Shown: positions 1-12,904 of the stretch, in pieces
How positions within the stretch are numbered: the stretch's first letter is position 1
Layout: every line of letters begins with the position of its first letter
Source: Bilabrum cf. latius
Lineage: Eukaryota; Bigyra: Bicosoecida; Bigyra; Bicosoecida
DNA length: 64,000 nucleotides
Direction: 5' to 3'
NCBI GenBank assembly: GCA_965178125.1
Contig: OZ237738.1
Coordinates: 1,054,001 to 1,118,000 of the forward strand
Position numbers and translations under genes: made by a program
Notes under the pieces: generated by a model
Told to the model about the DNA's origin: nothing
Databases searched by the model: none
What the model saw: the letters and a program-made list of their open reading frames with translations, nothing else

Positions 1-278
1 TGCACTCGATCCATGCGACTGAAGGGCGATCTTATCCCATCAACCGGGTCTAAGGCTTACCCATTATGTTCAGGACTACTCATGTGCGGAGTTTCTCCGC
101 AGACTCTCCTGAATTTCGTCCACGAACAACGATACACGCGCAGGGTTGCTACCATTAAATATCTTCATCTTCTTCGGTGTGCACAACCAAAGGAAACCCT
201 TTGACGCTCACAATTACGCATACACGGCTTCGTTTGTACTAAAAGGGGGAGTCAATCCAGTTTGTGTGTTGAATTAAT

Positions 279-892
279 ATGCCCTGGGCCCCGATTCGTT
301 CGCTACAGTGGCTTGCCCTGTCCGGCTTGCTCCTTGGCATAACCAGCGACAATCTTGCCCAAGGAATAGAGTGGCCTTCTTCGCTGTCTGACGTTACGCA
401 ACGTAAGATCGACAGCAATAGATTGCTTGGATCAGGTGTGATGCGTTCTTCATGCTGCCAAACGGCCGTGTGTCTCGTATTCTTGAGTATACCCGCAGTG
501 TTTCAACCAACGGACGCGAAAACCTGCCAAGCGCCAGGCTCTGGTCATTGGGATGGGCTGCCCCGAACAAGCATAGCTGCCAATATTGCGCCATAGCTGC
601 AGTGCGCGGCCCAATCTGCATGGTGAGCAGTTGATGGTGTGGACCAACGTGTAGATTCAACATCGCACCGCCGAAGCCCGTCGCGCCCTTTTACAGTCCA
701 TAAAGCCGCAGGGACATGAAGAGCCCGTTCACCGCTGTTGTGTTGCATAGCGTGTGGCCAGAGGCCGGAATCATGCTTACCAGGTCTATTGCAACTGCCG
801 CACTCGCCAAAGCTGGCGATGATCGCGAGCGCAGCTCGTTCGGCCAATCAGCGCCGGACCACATGGCCTTTGCAGCATTTGAGTGAGCCTGT
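279..892 (+). other. candidate upstream exons of the gene ending at 3032 (structure unresolved)
   Basis: An ATG at 279 opens a stretch that looks like a signal peptide (hydrophobic run LSGLLLGI). Two further stretches read like protein in other frames: about 419-622, ending at a GTGAGC donor (623), and about 713-892, ending at another GTGAGC (892 onward). Joining the last one in phase 2 to an exon starting at 962 restores one frame into the long exon that follows. The joins between 279, 419 and 713 could not be settled by eye, so this is only a proposal for a multi-exon 5' end. Transcript reads would decide it. Confidence 0.3.
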
Positions 893-961
893 TTAGATAA
901 ATGGTATGCTTGCCTATGATTCGTATTGTCTGTCTGGCCCTGTAGGACTCATTTTCTCCAG

Positions 962-3032
962 CTTCCATTTCGGGGAATGTCCACCCCTGTCTGCAACCAA
1001 AATCGCGCGGATGACCCATTAGTACCCCCAAACGAGCGCACCACATCCAATTCCCGTCCGCAGTGTGCTTCCTGGATCCACTGGAAGGCAGCAATCTCAG
1101 ACGCTGCTCAGGTTAGAGAGCCACCTGGCAACCGCGACCGCAGCGTGCGGCGGGAGCGCGGTGGTGGCGCTGCACGGAGCCGACAACTTGGGGCCGCGGG
1201 CGGCTGGCAGACTGGCTGAAATCGTGCTGATGTACTCGAGTGCATCGCATGATGGTGCATCCAGTGAGAGTCAAAGGGTCAGCAGCTGGCAGCAAGGAGC
1301 TGGAGATGCTTGCCGCGTCGCGGCCGCTGGTGGCAGCACTAGGCTTGGTGATGGTGACGAGGACCCGTACGACGAGCAAGATTTGGAAGATGCTGATGCT
1401 GATGCTGATGCTGCATCGAGCTCTGGGTCGAGGCGCGCAGGAGCCCGACCACAGAACCGGGTCCTGCTGCTTCTCACTGCCGCTGCAGGCGCCGGCCAGA
1501 TTCGGCAGCACTACCATGCGATGCACCGCGCCGTTTTGCTCCAGGCTGAGATCAACAGCACAGTTACAGCGGCACGGGCCTCTTCTTCTTCTTCATCGAC
1601 CTCTGGCCTGGCCCCGGAGGCACAGCAGGCGCTGGCCAAGGCTCGGGATGATGCAGCGGCCCACCTGTCGGCACTGCGGGATTCGCTCCCGCGAGACCTG
1701 CACAGGGCATTCTGGGCCCAGCACCAGGCGATGCGGGAGGGTGGAAGCGCGGGGGCGGTCGCCTGGCGGCAGCTGGCAGGCCGGTCCCTGTCTGTCCCTG
1801 TCCTGACCCATCTGCCCTGGGCCCCCGCTGCTGTGGCGCTGGGACTGCTGCGGCACGTCGCGGACTCGGAGTCAGAATGGAGCCGGGGCATGACGAGTGA
1901 CAAGCGCGAGCTCAGGCGCTGGGACCAGCTGGACCTCGGCCCGCTGCCGATGGCTGCCTCGGCGCTGGGAGGGTACCCGTGGCAGCAGCTGGAGCGGGTC
2001 CGGGAGCATGGGACTAGCGGCGATGCCGGCAATAGCTCGGACAGCGGATATGGCAGTGTCTTCGTCACAGCTCTGCCACCGCCCTCCAGGGGTTTGACCC
2101 TGTGCTTCAGCGGGAAATGCGGTGACGGGCTGCCTTCCCCCTCGGGCACAGGGAGCGGGTCCGGGAGAGACTTTGTGCTGCGCGCCACGGGGGTATCTGC
2201 GGGGTGGATCGGGGCCGTGACTAGGGAGGGCGATGCGGTGGGGGAGGGGAACATAGGCTCGGAAGGTGCGGGGAGCAGCGGGGCTCGGTCCAGGGAACAG
2301 CACCGGAGGGTGCAGTGCAGGACAGGATCCCCGCTGTGCGCGGTGGCTGCTCTGGTGGAGCTGCTGCGGTGCGAGTTTCCTCCCACGCCTCGCAGCGACT
2401 CCTCTCTGTTCGAGGCGGTGCTGGACCGGCGAGTGGCGCGGGTGGCTTGGAGGAGACCAGAGGGCAAGGCGGCGTGGGTGGGTGCGATGGCGAGGGCGGC
2501 TGCAGCTCTGGGGGGTGAAGAGAACGCAGGTGGGTCTGGGTCTGGGTCTGGTGCTGGTGCTGGTGCTGGTGCTGATGAGAGCGTGCTGTCGGTATGGGGG
2601 GGCTTGGCTGGAGGAGGCGTTGGGACGGAGGGTGGAGTAGAGTGGTAGGCCGAGGGCGAGTTGGGGCAGTTCCTGAGCACTGTGATGCCCGCATTGGGGG
2701 CGAGCATGGGCGCAGGTGAGGGTGAGGCTGGGGGTGGGGGTGGGAGTGCTGGAGAAGGGTCAGGCGGTGGCGGCAATTCTGCAACTGCTTCTTCTGCTGT
2801 AGAGCTGAGTGAGCCGGTGGTGCATCTCCGAGCATGCGTGCAGAACGACATCGAGAGGAGGGACGCACCCTAGTCCCCGGTCTTTAAGGAGGACATCTGG
2901 TTCCCCACGCCGTTCGGGACACTCGTCCCAAAGGGGGTGCAAAAGGGCCTGCCAAGCGAGAGCTGTGGCAAGGTGGCGGCAATGAGGCTGCTAGACAGTG
3001 TGAAGGAGTAGTGCAAGAAAGGGGTCGACTGA
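962..3032 (+). CDS. unknown protein, long 3' exon with three or more UAG(Gln) codons
   Basis: The frame is open from the proposed exon start at 962 (after a CAG acceptor) to TGA 3030-3032. It crosses TAG at 1020-1022, 2646-2648, 2871-2873 and 3009-3011. I do not recognise the family. Visible features are an acidic Asp/Ala repeat near 1390-1410 and a Gly-Ser then Gly-Ala dipeptide run near 2530-2580. A conserved-looking C-terminal block follows the third TAG (motif IWFPTPFGTL). If translation did not start upstream, the first ATG in this frame would be 1011. The antisense strand also has a 446-codon ORF here, which I treat as a shadow because it has no motif and is proline/serine monotony. The 5' end is uncertain; the 3' end is well supported. 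Confidence 0.5.
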
Positions 3033-3180
3033 TCAGATGTTAGGAAGACGTGGTTTTTGCTTCGCGTGACTTGCCAAGTTGTTGTGTGTGCACGCAGCCC
3101 AAGTTAAGCATCCGGAGTCGAAACAGAACGGCGGCTAGGCTAGCCGGGCTTCGACCAGAATCCCGGCGAATAAATCAAGC

Positions 3181-4374
3181 ATGCAACCTCAGACTTACAT
3201 GCGAGAGCCAGTTGCCGCGGCGGCGAAGCAGATGAGTAGGTGGACTCATGAGCGGGCGCTCCACAGCCCGATCGCACCGCCACAATCAACGGATTTGAGG
3301 TATTCTGCGCTAGAGCGGCAACTAAAGATAGGTTCGCCTGTAGAAATGAAGCGCGCGATACTGAAGCGGACCGCCATTCGGCAGCGTGGTTCGCGTAGTG
3401 CGAATCTTGACAACTAGATTCGGGTTCACCTTGCAGCCAAGAGCAGAGCACGCGAAGAGCTCTTAGACCAAGCTTTGCCGGGGCTCAGAATTCCCGGCAG
3501 AACACAACAAGCATTTGACGATGCTAACGGCTCTGTAAACAGAGAACTGCGAGAGCTTGCGATGAGGAGGCGTGCGCCGTCTCCCGAGCGGGCCGAGGTT
3601 GAGCTCGCAGGCACTGCGGTGCATATGGCTCGCCGGATAGCTAGGATGCAGCGTCCTGAGCTCGAAGTTGACGAAAAGTACATGATTGAAGGAGGCTACG
3701 ACAGGCTCGGTCTGAATGGTGGGGCTCCGAGCTCGCCCATCGCGCTGCAAGCCGCAGCTGCGGAAACTACTGAATCCGCCAGCCGGCTGGAGCACGAGAA
3801 TCGCCGATTGAAAGAGTCCTACAGCCATACAGACAAGATTGTACGAGCAACTAGAGCACTGGAACAAACAGGAGACCTCCAAACCGCGGAGACCATTCTA
3901 TCCGGGACCCGTGTGCCGCTCGATGGCGGCTCGTGGAGCCCACGCACGACAGGCAGCAGCCGGCCACGAGCCGACAGCCCGTGGAGGTCCGGTAGCCCTT
4001 CCCTGCACTAGGTATCCGCCCAGAGCAGCAAAATTGTGATAGCGGGCGACACTCCGTCCATCACGCAGAAGCAGGCGGTCGCTCGCCAGCGCACGGCGGG
4101 AGTCGCCTCCCAGATCGAGGCCTTCGCGAGCGAGGCGCAGGGCCTGCCCGACACTGCCCTCGATTCAGACTCCGACGAGGAGGCGCGGCTACCTAGCGCC
4201 GAAGAGCTGCGCGCCAAGGAAGAGGCTCGTGCCGCCCAGCGGCAGGTCCCCAAGGTCGCACTCGTTGCTCTCAAGAGGGCAGTGTGGCAGCCGGCCACAC
4301 TGCAGGCAATGCGACAGACAATCCAGGTAGATATTCCCAAAGCAAAGGGAATCGGGCTGCTCTCTCATCTGTGA
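3181..4374 (+). CDS. unknown charged, coiled-coil-prone protein
   Basis: ATG 3181 to TGA 4372-4374, 397 residues with TAG (3415-3417 and 4009-4011) read as Gln. An in-frame TGA lies upstream and no ATG occurs between it and 3181, which supports this start. The protein is rich in Arg, Glu, Ala and Ser. Two helical stretches could form coiled coils: around residues 80-150, and in the last 110 residues (block EELRAKEEARAAQRQ). There are no cysteine clusters, membrane segments or recognisable catalytic motifs. It lies 150 bp after the preceding gene on the same strand. I do not recognise a family. Coding status rests on the long TAG-interrupted frame and on a composition like its neighbours. Confidence 0.5.
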
Positions 4375-4539
4375 CCGACCGCGTTCTATGCCTCGGATCC
4401 GACTCGGCTCCTCATCCAAGTGGTGGGGCAACAGGACGTGTGCTCAGACTGCACCTTTTGCAAATTTCGCATTGAAATTTACGTCTTGCCTCAAAGAGTG
4501 TTGCAAACACAATTCATCATTCTGCCGATGGGCGCCGCA

Positions 4540-7500
4540 TCACTGCTGCTGCTGCCCTTCACCGGCGGCTGCCTTGCTGTCTTCACCTCCATCCCCACTG
4601 GCAGCAAGCCTCTGGCCCTCCCTGTCAGCCTTGCCGTTCGCCTCGAGGTGCGGCGCCTTCGTTAGATATGCCGTGGGCATGCTCGACACGGTGGTCTGCG
4701 AGGCCCGCCACTTGGCCCTGCCTGCCGCCGCCCTGAGTGACCGCCCGATGGCGGACTGCAGCAGCCTCTGCTTGCCCTTGCGCTTGAACAGGGGAGCAGA
4801 CCACCTGCAGTGGTACACTGGAATTGCACCGTACTTCTTCGCCAGGCTCATCTGGCCCACGGGATCACAGGTGAAGGTCTTCACGTCCATCGTCTCCGAG
4901 ATGGCAGCGAAGGCCTGGGTGCAGTAGACGGACCCGGGAGGAGTGATTGGCTCGATCCGCGCCCCCCGGCTGGTGTGTACCCCGCTGTAGTTCCGCTTGC
5001 CCAGCACCGGGTCCACCACCGAGTGCACGGGGGCAGCGTGCAGGCTGATTCGGATGTTCAGGGAGGAGGGGAGCCCCAGCCTCTCCCATGGAGTGCGGGT
5101 CACCATGTCGCTGAGCATGAGCGCGAACTCGCCGGCCTCCTTGGGCCTGGGCCAGATGCAGGTGATCGCGTCGCCCCAGGTGTTCTGCAGCCGCGGCTTC
5201 TTCCGCTTGGGCATCGCGTCGATGAGTCGTTGCACTGCCCCGAGGAAGTGCTTGATGAACACGAGCACCTCAAGCTCTCCCAGCTTGGAGTAGCTCACCA
5301 CGTCTGCGAACATGAACGACGTTATCACCTGCCTGCTCATCACACCCCGGATGCTGCCGTCCAGCTCCAGGTCAAACTCGTTCGTCTCGGGGTTAAAGGC
5401 AGCCGCGGCAGCTGCCCGGTCCTTGGCGTCACTGAGGTACAGACTCTTGGGCAGGGTGTTGGTGCCACCGACGGTCGTCTCCGCCGCTTGCAACCCCTTC
5501 AAGCCCCCAGAATCTGCGCCTGCCACCCCATCGCCACCAGCTCCATCCTTGCCCTTGCTACCGTTCTTCCCGCCCTCGTCGTTGCCCAGCGGCTGCCTCA
5601 GGACGGGCACCAGGTCCAGTACGGACGGCGCGTCGGGGCCCACGGGCTGCAGCAGCGGATCGTCCTGGTCCTCCAGCACGTCCATCGTGATCTGCCGGGT
5701 GCGCAGCTTACGCGCTAGAGAAGCCAGGTCAACCAGCTGCTCCTCGGCAACCATCGCCCAGCTGAGCCGATTGCCCGTTACCCGGCGCTTCAGCTAGGCC
5801 TTCAACCCGCTGGCGGCATTCCCGCCGGTCGCCTCCTCTCCCTGCGCCCCGCCACCGCCACCGCCGCCGCTCCTAGAGCTCCTGGCCGAGCCCAAGTCAG
5901 CGGGGGCTGCTGGCGGGGGCATGAGCGCCTTCGCTCGCTGGGCCACCGACGTGGCCCCTAGGATGGACTTCCTCCGGCCCGCTGTGGTGAGCACCATGGC
6001 CGGCGGGGCCGCAATCACGTACTTGCCCGCGCACAGCGCAGCGGCGTCCGTGTTGGGCGCGAGGACGCTGTCAATGAACATGACCCGGAAGGGAAGCCCC
6101 TGCTGCACCCACTGCTCCGTGGCCGCTGGGGTGCCCGTCAGCACCGCGGCTGCATCTGGGTTGGTGTACTGCTGCGGTTCGCCGCTGGAACGTCTCTTCT
6201 TCCCCTTTGCAGCTGCGGAGCTGCTTGGCGTCTGCCGCGGTGCGGGTGGCTGGGCATGGACCACGGGTTGCTGCAGCACCGGAGGCAGCGAGCCGACCCA
6301 GGTGCGGCCCGGCATCGACTGCCGCCTTGGCCTCTTGCTGCTACCGGATGACGTTGGGTTTGCATCGACGAGGAAGGACCGGCCGGAGACGGCCCGGCCA
6401 GTGGAGGGCAGAGACGAGTCGCCGTGGCTGCTCACCCTCATGTTGTTGCTGCTGGCCACTGTGCGAATGGCAGGCAGCCCAGCCGTGATGGTGCTGCTGT
6501 TGCCAGCGCTCGGGTTAGAAGCAGCTGCCGCACCATTGTCATTACCCTCGCTGCCCTTGCTCTCCTCTGCCTCATCCTCATCGTCCTCCCCTTCCTCCTC
6601 GACCTCTTCCAGAGCGTCGTCCTCCTCGTCCACCTCAGCCACCGGGCTTGGGCCCTCCTCCTGCGCCCCCTCGACAGCAAATGACCGCGCGCTGGCTCCC
6701 CTCGACAGCCCCGCCCGCTGCCCCACCCCGCCACCCTGCTGCAGCATAGAGATGGCCTCCTCATTCTCTCCAAAGGGGTTGTGTGCACGGCCGTCGGCCT
6801 CGTCTGCGGCACTGCTCCCACCCGCAGGGGCTGCAAGCCGAGGCACAAGAAACCCAGCAGAATCGTCACCATCTCTCTTGCCCTGGCTTTGCACCCCACT
6901 GCTTTCTTGCAGGCTCTGCTTGAACTGACGCATGGCCCCTTGCTGCATGGCCGGGTCCATCTGTAGAAGAAAAGGGATGGCCCCGGTACTGCCCCGCCTG
7001 CCCCGAATCGGTGCAGGCGGCATGTGCGCACCGCCGCTACCTGCAACCAATGCGGACCCAGGTGCAGCCGCCCCCGCCCCGATCCCAACTCCCATCCCTG
7101 CCCCTGGACGGGCCCACGGCGCCCTCGCTTCCACGTTGCTGAAGGGCGTCCTAGCGCCCGAGTAGGAGGCTCCACGGGGGCGGCCTGCACCTGCCGCTGC
7201 ACCCGGCCTCTGCTCGTCGGTAGATCGCGCCGATCCCGGCGCAGCGGGCGCACCCACGTGTGCGGCCACCACCGCGGCCGACCGCATGGTCCCGCTGCTT
7301 CCCGCGACGAAAGGGGACGAGTGCCCCACCCACGGCCCCTTCTTCTTCCCAGTCGCGCGGGCAGCCTGTCCCTCCCCAGCGTCAGCCCACCTCCACCCAC
7401 TGGGTCCGGACTTGCTCCTGGCCAGCGCTGGCTCGTCCTTCTGCCCGCGGCTGCGACCGTGCGCCCCCTCTTCCCCGTTCTAAGAGTCGGTGCTGTCGCT

Positions 7501-10500
7501 CTCGAACACATCAGCATCGTATAGCCCGCCAATCCGGCCGCTGGCACGGCTGGCAGACGAGCCGCCACCCACGAGCATGCGACCTGCCGAGTCCCGGCCG
7601 CCCTCAACGAGCTTCCAGCCCTTGTCTGCACTCCCGTTGCTGCCCCCCGATTCTCGGCCGTCGGTCTGTTCTGCGCTGCCAGGAAGGCTGGGCTGCTCTT
7701 GCTGCTGCTATCTCGGTGACGCCTGCCCACTCTCGGACTTCTGCGCTTCATCCTCGTCGTCGCCCCAGTCTTCAGGATTCACCCTCAGCAGCTCTGGCTT
7801 GGCGTAGATGCACTCCACCCGCGTGCCCATGGTTTTCGCCTTCTTTAGAGCAAGGCCGTGCAAGAGCAGGCTGTTGTAGTGGCGGTTGGTCACGCTAGTG
7901 TCCGGGCTGAGGTCGTTCGCCACGTCCACGCGCTCCGCTGCCGATACAAGGTCCCTGAGCCTGCGCATGAGCGAGCTGGACTGGAGGATGCTTTCTCGCT
8001 GCACGCGCCCACCCTTGCCCCTCGAGGCCTCCGCCTGTCTCTGCTGCTCGTCTGCCGAATCCTCATCGTCCTCGTCCCTGTACGTCAGGTCCCTGCCCTC
8101 GTCAGCAACGTCCACGATGTAGGGCTCGGTGCGGTGGAAGCGCACGGCACAGTCCTGCAGGTGGATGGTCAGCGTCACGGGCACAACTAGGTAGATCTCG
8201 CCGCCCCGAGCCCTGACTTGCTCGAGAAACACAATGTCCGCTAGGGTCACACCGGCGGCAAAGCCGAACTTGCAGTCCACCTTGTCTAGGATGGATCGGA
8301 TCCTTCGCCTGAGGAGCCGCTCCGCCCCCGGTGCCGGCATGATGGCGCTGTGAGCCTCCGCAGAGATGAAGCTGACCACCGAAGGCAGATTAAACATCGA
8401 TCCGAACAAGCCGTGCGGCCCCGTGAGATCCCCCATCCCACCGCTTGATGCACGGCCAGTGGGCATCCCGCTGGACCTTCGCCTGCTGACCTTCTCGATC
8501 CCCTTGCTCGTGAGATCAAACCGACCCGCCCCGCTGGCAGGAGACGGAGTGATTTCTCGTGATCGGCCTAGCGGGATGCCATTCGAGCTCTCCATCCCTA
8601 ACCCGTTCGATTTCGCCCTCTCTGAGTCGAGCGCGATCCCGTGCCCGCGGGAACTCGTGGAGGCGATCCCACCGACGTTCATCACGTCGACCGTGGCCCT
8701 GCGGGAGTGCGCCCTGCCGCTGCGAGAGAAAGAGCTGTCGCGGTCGTACTCCGACTCATGGTACGTGCTCGAGTAGCCTTCAGAGGCCTGGAACTAGGAC
8801 GAGTCCTGCGCAGATGCCAAGCCCTTGCCACGGGCTGACATTTTCTTCTTGCGCTTCCTCTTGCCCCTCCTGTGGCTGATGATTGCCTTACTGTCTGCTG
8901 CACCTGGTGCGTCGTGCGGGGAACTGATAGTCGACGCCGCGTCGCGATCGCGACTCGATCCGTGCGTGCCTCTGCTCATGTTCCTCTTGTGCCTACTCTT
9001 CAGCTCCTTCATCCTGAGCCTCGAGAGGTCGGAGTCGACCGACCTCCGGCGCTTCTTCCCGTCCAGCTGCTCCTCGAGCGTGTCTGCCCCCCGCATTGAC
9101 TGCAGGCCGGGCACCGTGATCTCGGCCTCATCGTCCTCCTCGTCGTACTCTTCGCCCCCACCGGATCCCGCCGCGGTGGTTGCTCCACCAGACCCACCCG
9201 CCCCCGACACGAGCGAGGCCTGCATCACGGGGATGCCGTCCGTGCCCAACCGGATGGAGGCGGCGGGGGAGTTCGCCTTGGAGGGCATCACCATGGGCGA
9301 TGCAGTCACGTGGCCGCTCACGGAGGAAGCGCCTGCCCACGACACAACCGATCCGGCAGTCGTGTAGTCTAGCAGCAGCCGAAGCTGCTTCTATGTCGAG
9401 GCGATCTTGACCAGCTCGCCGTCGGCGCACTGTCTGGCTCGGTCGTAGAATGACGCGGCTATCTCTAAGCGCCCCAGGATTACGTTAGCCTCGCCCAGCG
9501 TGGCCAGCAGCCAGTAGGCCCCCGGGTTCTAGGAGTCGTCCGGCAGCCACCCCTTGGTCTCCCCCTCGCATATGACCACCACCTCCTCGGCGATGCCTCT
9601 CGCCTGCTCCCCCCGCCCTACCAGCAGGGCCATGGCGGCTGCGTTGATGCCAGTGTAGTAGGAGCTCCTTCCGCTCTTCTCGAATGCATCGAGGTACAGC
9701 TGCCTCGCCTCGTCCAGGCTCTTCTTCCTCATGTCCTCATCCCTCTGCATACCTGCCTTGTCCTTATAGCAGCGTGCCAGCAGACCGCCCAGCTCGTCGT
9801 CAAATACACCGTCCTCCTTCAGCTGCTTGAGGATCTTGATGGCCTTGTCTGTGCTGCCGCAGCGCGCCAGGGCCACGGCATGCAGCTGCCTCAGTCGCGA
9901 GGAGGCCCGGTCGTTGTACTGCTGCGTGCCCGTGTACAGGATCTCCTCGGCCATGAGGGGCTCTCCCCTCTGGATCAGCACGCTCCCGCAAGAGAGGTAA
10001 AACTCCAGGCTCCTGTACTCCTTCAGCGTAGCCTTGAAGAGCTTGTAGGCGTCGCTGGCCGTGCAGTCGGCGCTCTTCAAGTGCCGCAGGATCAGCCCGT
10101 TCGACACGTCAGAAGCCCCGTACCCCCGCGCCACGAGTTCTTCCACGTCGAGTTCCACCACCGCGGCCTCCGCGGAATCCACGCTGGACACGCCGTCGTC
10201 GTCATCATCCGCCGAGCCGCCGCCCTCGCCGATGTCAGCGACCGGGGGCAGGCCACCGCCGGTGCCCGTGCCGGCGCGGGGACGCATCCCTCCCCTCGCA
10301 TCACCCGCCAGCGCGCCCAGCCGAGAGCTGCTACTGCCCTTGCTTCCAAGCCTCGGTCGAGTTTGCTCCGCTTCTCGGGCCTCGGTGCTCGCCTAGAGGG
10401 CCGCGTGAGCCTCCATGGCGATCCCAAGAGCTTTGTCGCGAGGAATCGCGACGCTGTGCCGCATCGGGGGCCTCGCTGGCCTTCGAGGTGCTTTCGGTTT

Positions 10501-11282
10501 CACTCTAGGCCGCGTAGCTCCAAAATCTACTGGCCTAGAGTTGCTGCGACCGTCGGCTCGTGCCCCGTGCAGCAGCGGCTCAGACAAGCGACGGGTTCTA
10601 CTCGCTTTTGAGGGGGCTCGAGGGCGCGATTGAGTCCCAATCTGCTCAATTTCTCCATTTTCTGCCATGACGTACCTCCTTTCAAGTGACTGCGGAATGG
10701 GACGAAGGTGAAGGCGGCAAGCGGCCGAGCTGGGTTGTAACGGAAACGTTGGTCCCATCATGCATAGCTTCTGGTAAGCAGAGCAAAGATCATCCGCCAC
10801 CAGAAACTTACTTTAAATGATTGTTGCACATCACGGGCCATAGCTTGCAGGCCCTAGTGCTTTGACGGGAGAACGACAGGACCCTCCTGCCTGAATAGTT
10901 CTTGCCGAGTCGATTGCCAGGCATCAAAGCGCCATTTTCTCCTTTCCTGAGGAGTCATCAGCCGAAAATTAGCTGGAACATCCGTACGGGTAGACTAAAG
11001 CCCCGCAGGACCTTGTGAAAGTTGCCGAACGTCAAGTTTAGAGCGAGAACCAGCGCCAGACCCGCTCCCACCCGCAACCGCGGCCGGCCCTTTCGCGGCA
11101 TTTCGAGTCGGGCTCTGCTCTTTCGACTCCAAAGCACTCAAATCTTTGTGGATACTCCCATTGGTGGTCGTACGCGCTTTTCCGTCCGAGCTGGAGTGCA
11201 CCTCGGGCCCAGATTCTAATCCACTGCCCCCAACTTGATCATGGAAAGGCTTTACAGCGGCCGTGCTCTGCCCGCAACCCAT
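4540..11282 (-). CDS. giant TPR-class III nucleotide cyclase, probably N-acylated
   Basis: One frame runs from ATG 10668 to TGA 4540-4542 (2,042 residues) across about seven TAGs, including 9529, 8794, 7708 and 5794. The N-terminal third has a TPR array like the MAP3K TRAFs-binding domain (about 10160-9380). A weakly ordered acidic/serine middle follows. The C-terminus has a class III adenylyl/guanylyl cyclase domain (about 5310-4790) with a metal-binding Asp in FADVVSYSKL, NTWGDAI, and ARIEP. The Asn usually before that Arg region appears replaced by Ser. Upstream, an ATG at 11282 starts MGCGQS, a typical myristoylation/palmitoylation start. It runs 157 codons to a GTAAGT donor, and a 41-bp intron (10771-10811) would join it in phase to this frame, giving 2,233 residues. 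Alternative: the MGCGQS frame is a separate small gene ending at TGA near 10756. The cyclase assignment is firm; the fusion is likely but unproven. Confidence 0.72.
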
Positions 11283-11687
11283 ACTGATACTGTAATATAC
11301 AATTTGATCTTATCGGACCCTGCAGACAACGAGACTGGTCTGTGGAAGGCACACCCGGGCCAAGACGGTTGATCGCCGCTGGCAGCAGGCTGCTGAAACT
11401 GACCTCCTGTGGTCGCACGAAGGCCAGGCAAGGTTGCTTGATGCGCAACCCAAGAAAGGACACAGAAACGTATACCACGATATGCTCAGCTTCTGATCAG
11501 TGCGGAAGCGGCTTCGCGAGCTGTGCAACAATGGGGAGCCTTCCTTGCACCGCGAGGACCTTGCAGCTGGTGGTTGGCGCCGCGCTCAATCAAGTATTGC
11601 GGAACCAACTACCGCCCGCCTTCGCACATATCACGGATTCTGTGCAACATTAGATCTGCGGAGAGTTTTTTTGCCGATTGATCAACC
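11283..11687. promoter_or_regulatory. divergent intergenic region (405 bp)
   Basis: This lies between the 5' ends of the cyclase gene (leftward) and the SWIB gene (rightward), so it should hold both promoters. I see no clear TATA box, repeat or conserved motif. Confidence 0.3.
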
Positions 11688-12904
11688 ATGTCAAGTTCTC
11701 CTACCCCTGCGGAGCTCCGCAAGGCGATTTTCGAGGCATTGAAGGGAAAGGATCTCACGAAGACATCCCATCGCGTAATCCGGCACGCCGCTGAGGCAGC
11801 GTTTGGTGGGATTCATCTCCGCGATAGGAAGGAAGAAATTTACAAGTATATCGTAGAATTCGTAGAGAGCGTGAGTCCCCATGCGTTTCAAGAGAGCATG
11901 TTGTGGTTGGCCTCCTTTTTGAATCAGCTAGCTCGGCTTCTGCTGGTTTCCGTCTCTACCTCGCCTTTAACGCGCACGCTGCAGTCTACTACTGATGTAT
12001 TTGTCAACATTATTTTGCGCAGGGCGATGACGACGCAGGTGGCTCTGCATAGGTCTGGAAAGACCGCAAGCTGCCTGGCTTGAAAATCCCAATGGAACTC
12101 ACTCCGGAAATGTCGGCGTTTTGCGGGGAGGAGTACTTGAATCGATCTGACATCGTAAAGAAGATTTGGGCTCATATCCACGAGCAGAACCTCCAGGACA
12201 GCGAGAACAAGAAGAACATCAACCTCGACGCGAAATTGAAGTCCCTTCTTGGCAACGCCGGCGAGGATTCCATCGATATGGTTGAGATTCAAAAGCGCCT
12301 AGGCAAGCATTTGAAAGGCAGGGCCCCAGATGCTGTCGTTGAAGCTGCCACGAAGCGCTGGAACGATGAGCAGCGCGCAAAGCCCCCCAAGGCTAGGGCG
12401 AGCAAGAAGTCCTCGGCGAGCAAGAGCCCCAAGTCGACCGGTTCGGCCGCCAGCAGCAAGGCCGAGAAGAAGCCAAAGAAGAAGGCCCCCAAGGGATCAC
12501 AGCCCCCGACACTCAAGGGCGTGCACAAGCCCATGGAGCTGAGCGGCAAGCTGGAGGCTGTGGTGCACGCGAAGCACCTGTCCAGGCCACAGGTTGTCAA
12601 GGGCCTCTGGAACTACATCAGGGAACACAGCCTGCAGGACCCGGAGAACAAGCGTACGATCAAATGCGACGACAAGCTTAAGGCGGTCTTCGAGCAGGAC
12701 ACGGTGCAGATGTTCGAGATGAGCAAGCTGGTGGCCAAGCACCTGCTCAAGCCCTCGCCCCCGGACGAAGCCCAGCGCATCCTCGAGGAGGCCACCAAGG
12801 CCTGGAGGGAGGAATTCCCGCAGTACGCTGCTGAGCACGACGCGAAGAATGGGGGGGCGGCCACTGGGGGCGCAGCTGACGCCGAGGCTGGAGACGACGA
12901 ATGA
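11688..12904 (+). CDS. DEK_C and double SWIB domain chromatin protein
   Basis: Exon 1 is 11688-11870 and exon 2 is 12023-12904 (TGA), giving 354 residues. The 152-bp intron is GTGAGT...CAG, phase 0. Exon 1 encodes a DEK_C-type helical domain (residues about 5-60). Exon 2 carries one TAG (12050-12052) and then two SWIB/MDM2-like domains. The first is residues about 80-165 (LPGLKIPMELTPEM, then IWAHIHEQNLQD). The second is about 220-300 (MELSGKLEAV, then LWNYIREHSLQDPENKR). A lysine/serine-rich linker separates them. SWIB domains occur in SWI/SNF subunits and in stand-alone chromatin or organelle nucleoid proteins. DEK_C plus SWIB is the layout of yeast UAF30/TRI1-type proteins, so a nuclear transcription or chromatin role is likely. 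The acidic C-terminal tail is typical. Confidence 0.88.

Noticed and set aside
1511-2851. 446-codon minus-strand ORF
   Set aside because: Low-complexity Pro/Ser/Ala antisense of a better plus-strand frame, without any motif; typical of GC-rich DNA.
4810-5718. 302-codon plus-strand ORF
   Set aside because: Exactly antisense to the cyclase domain, whose motifs are clear.
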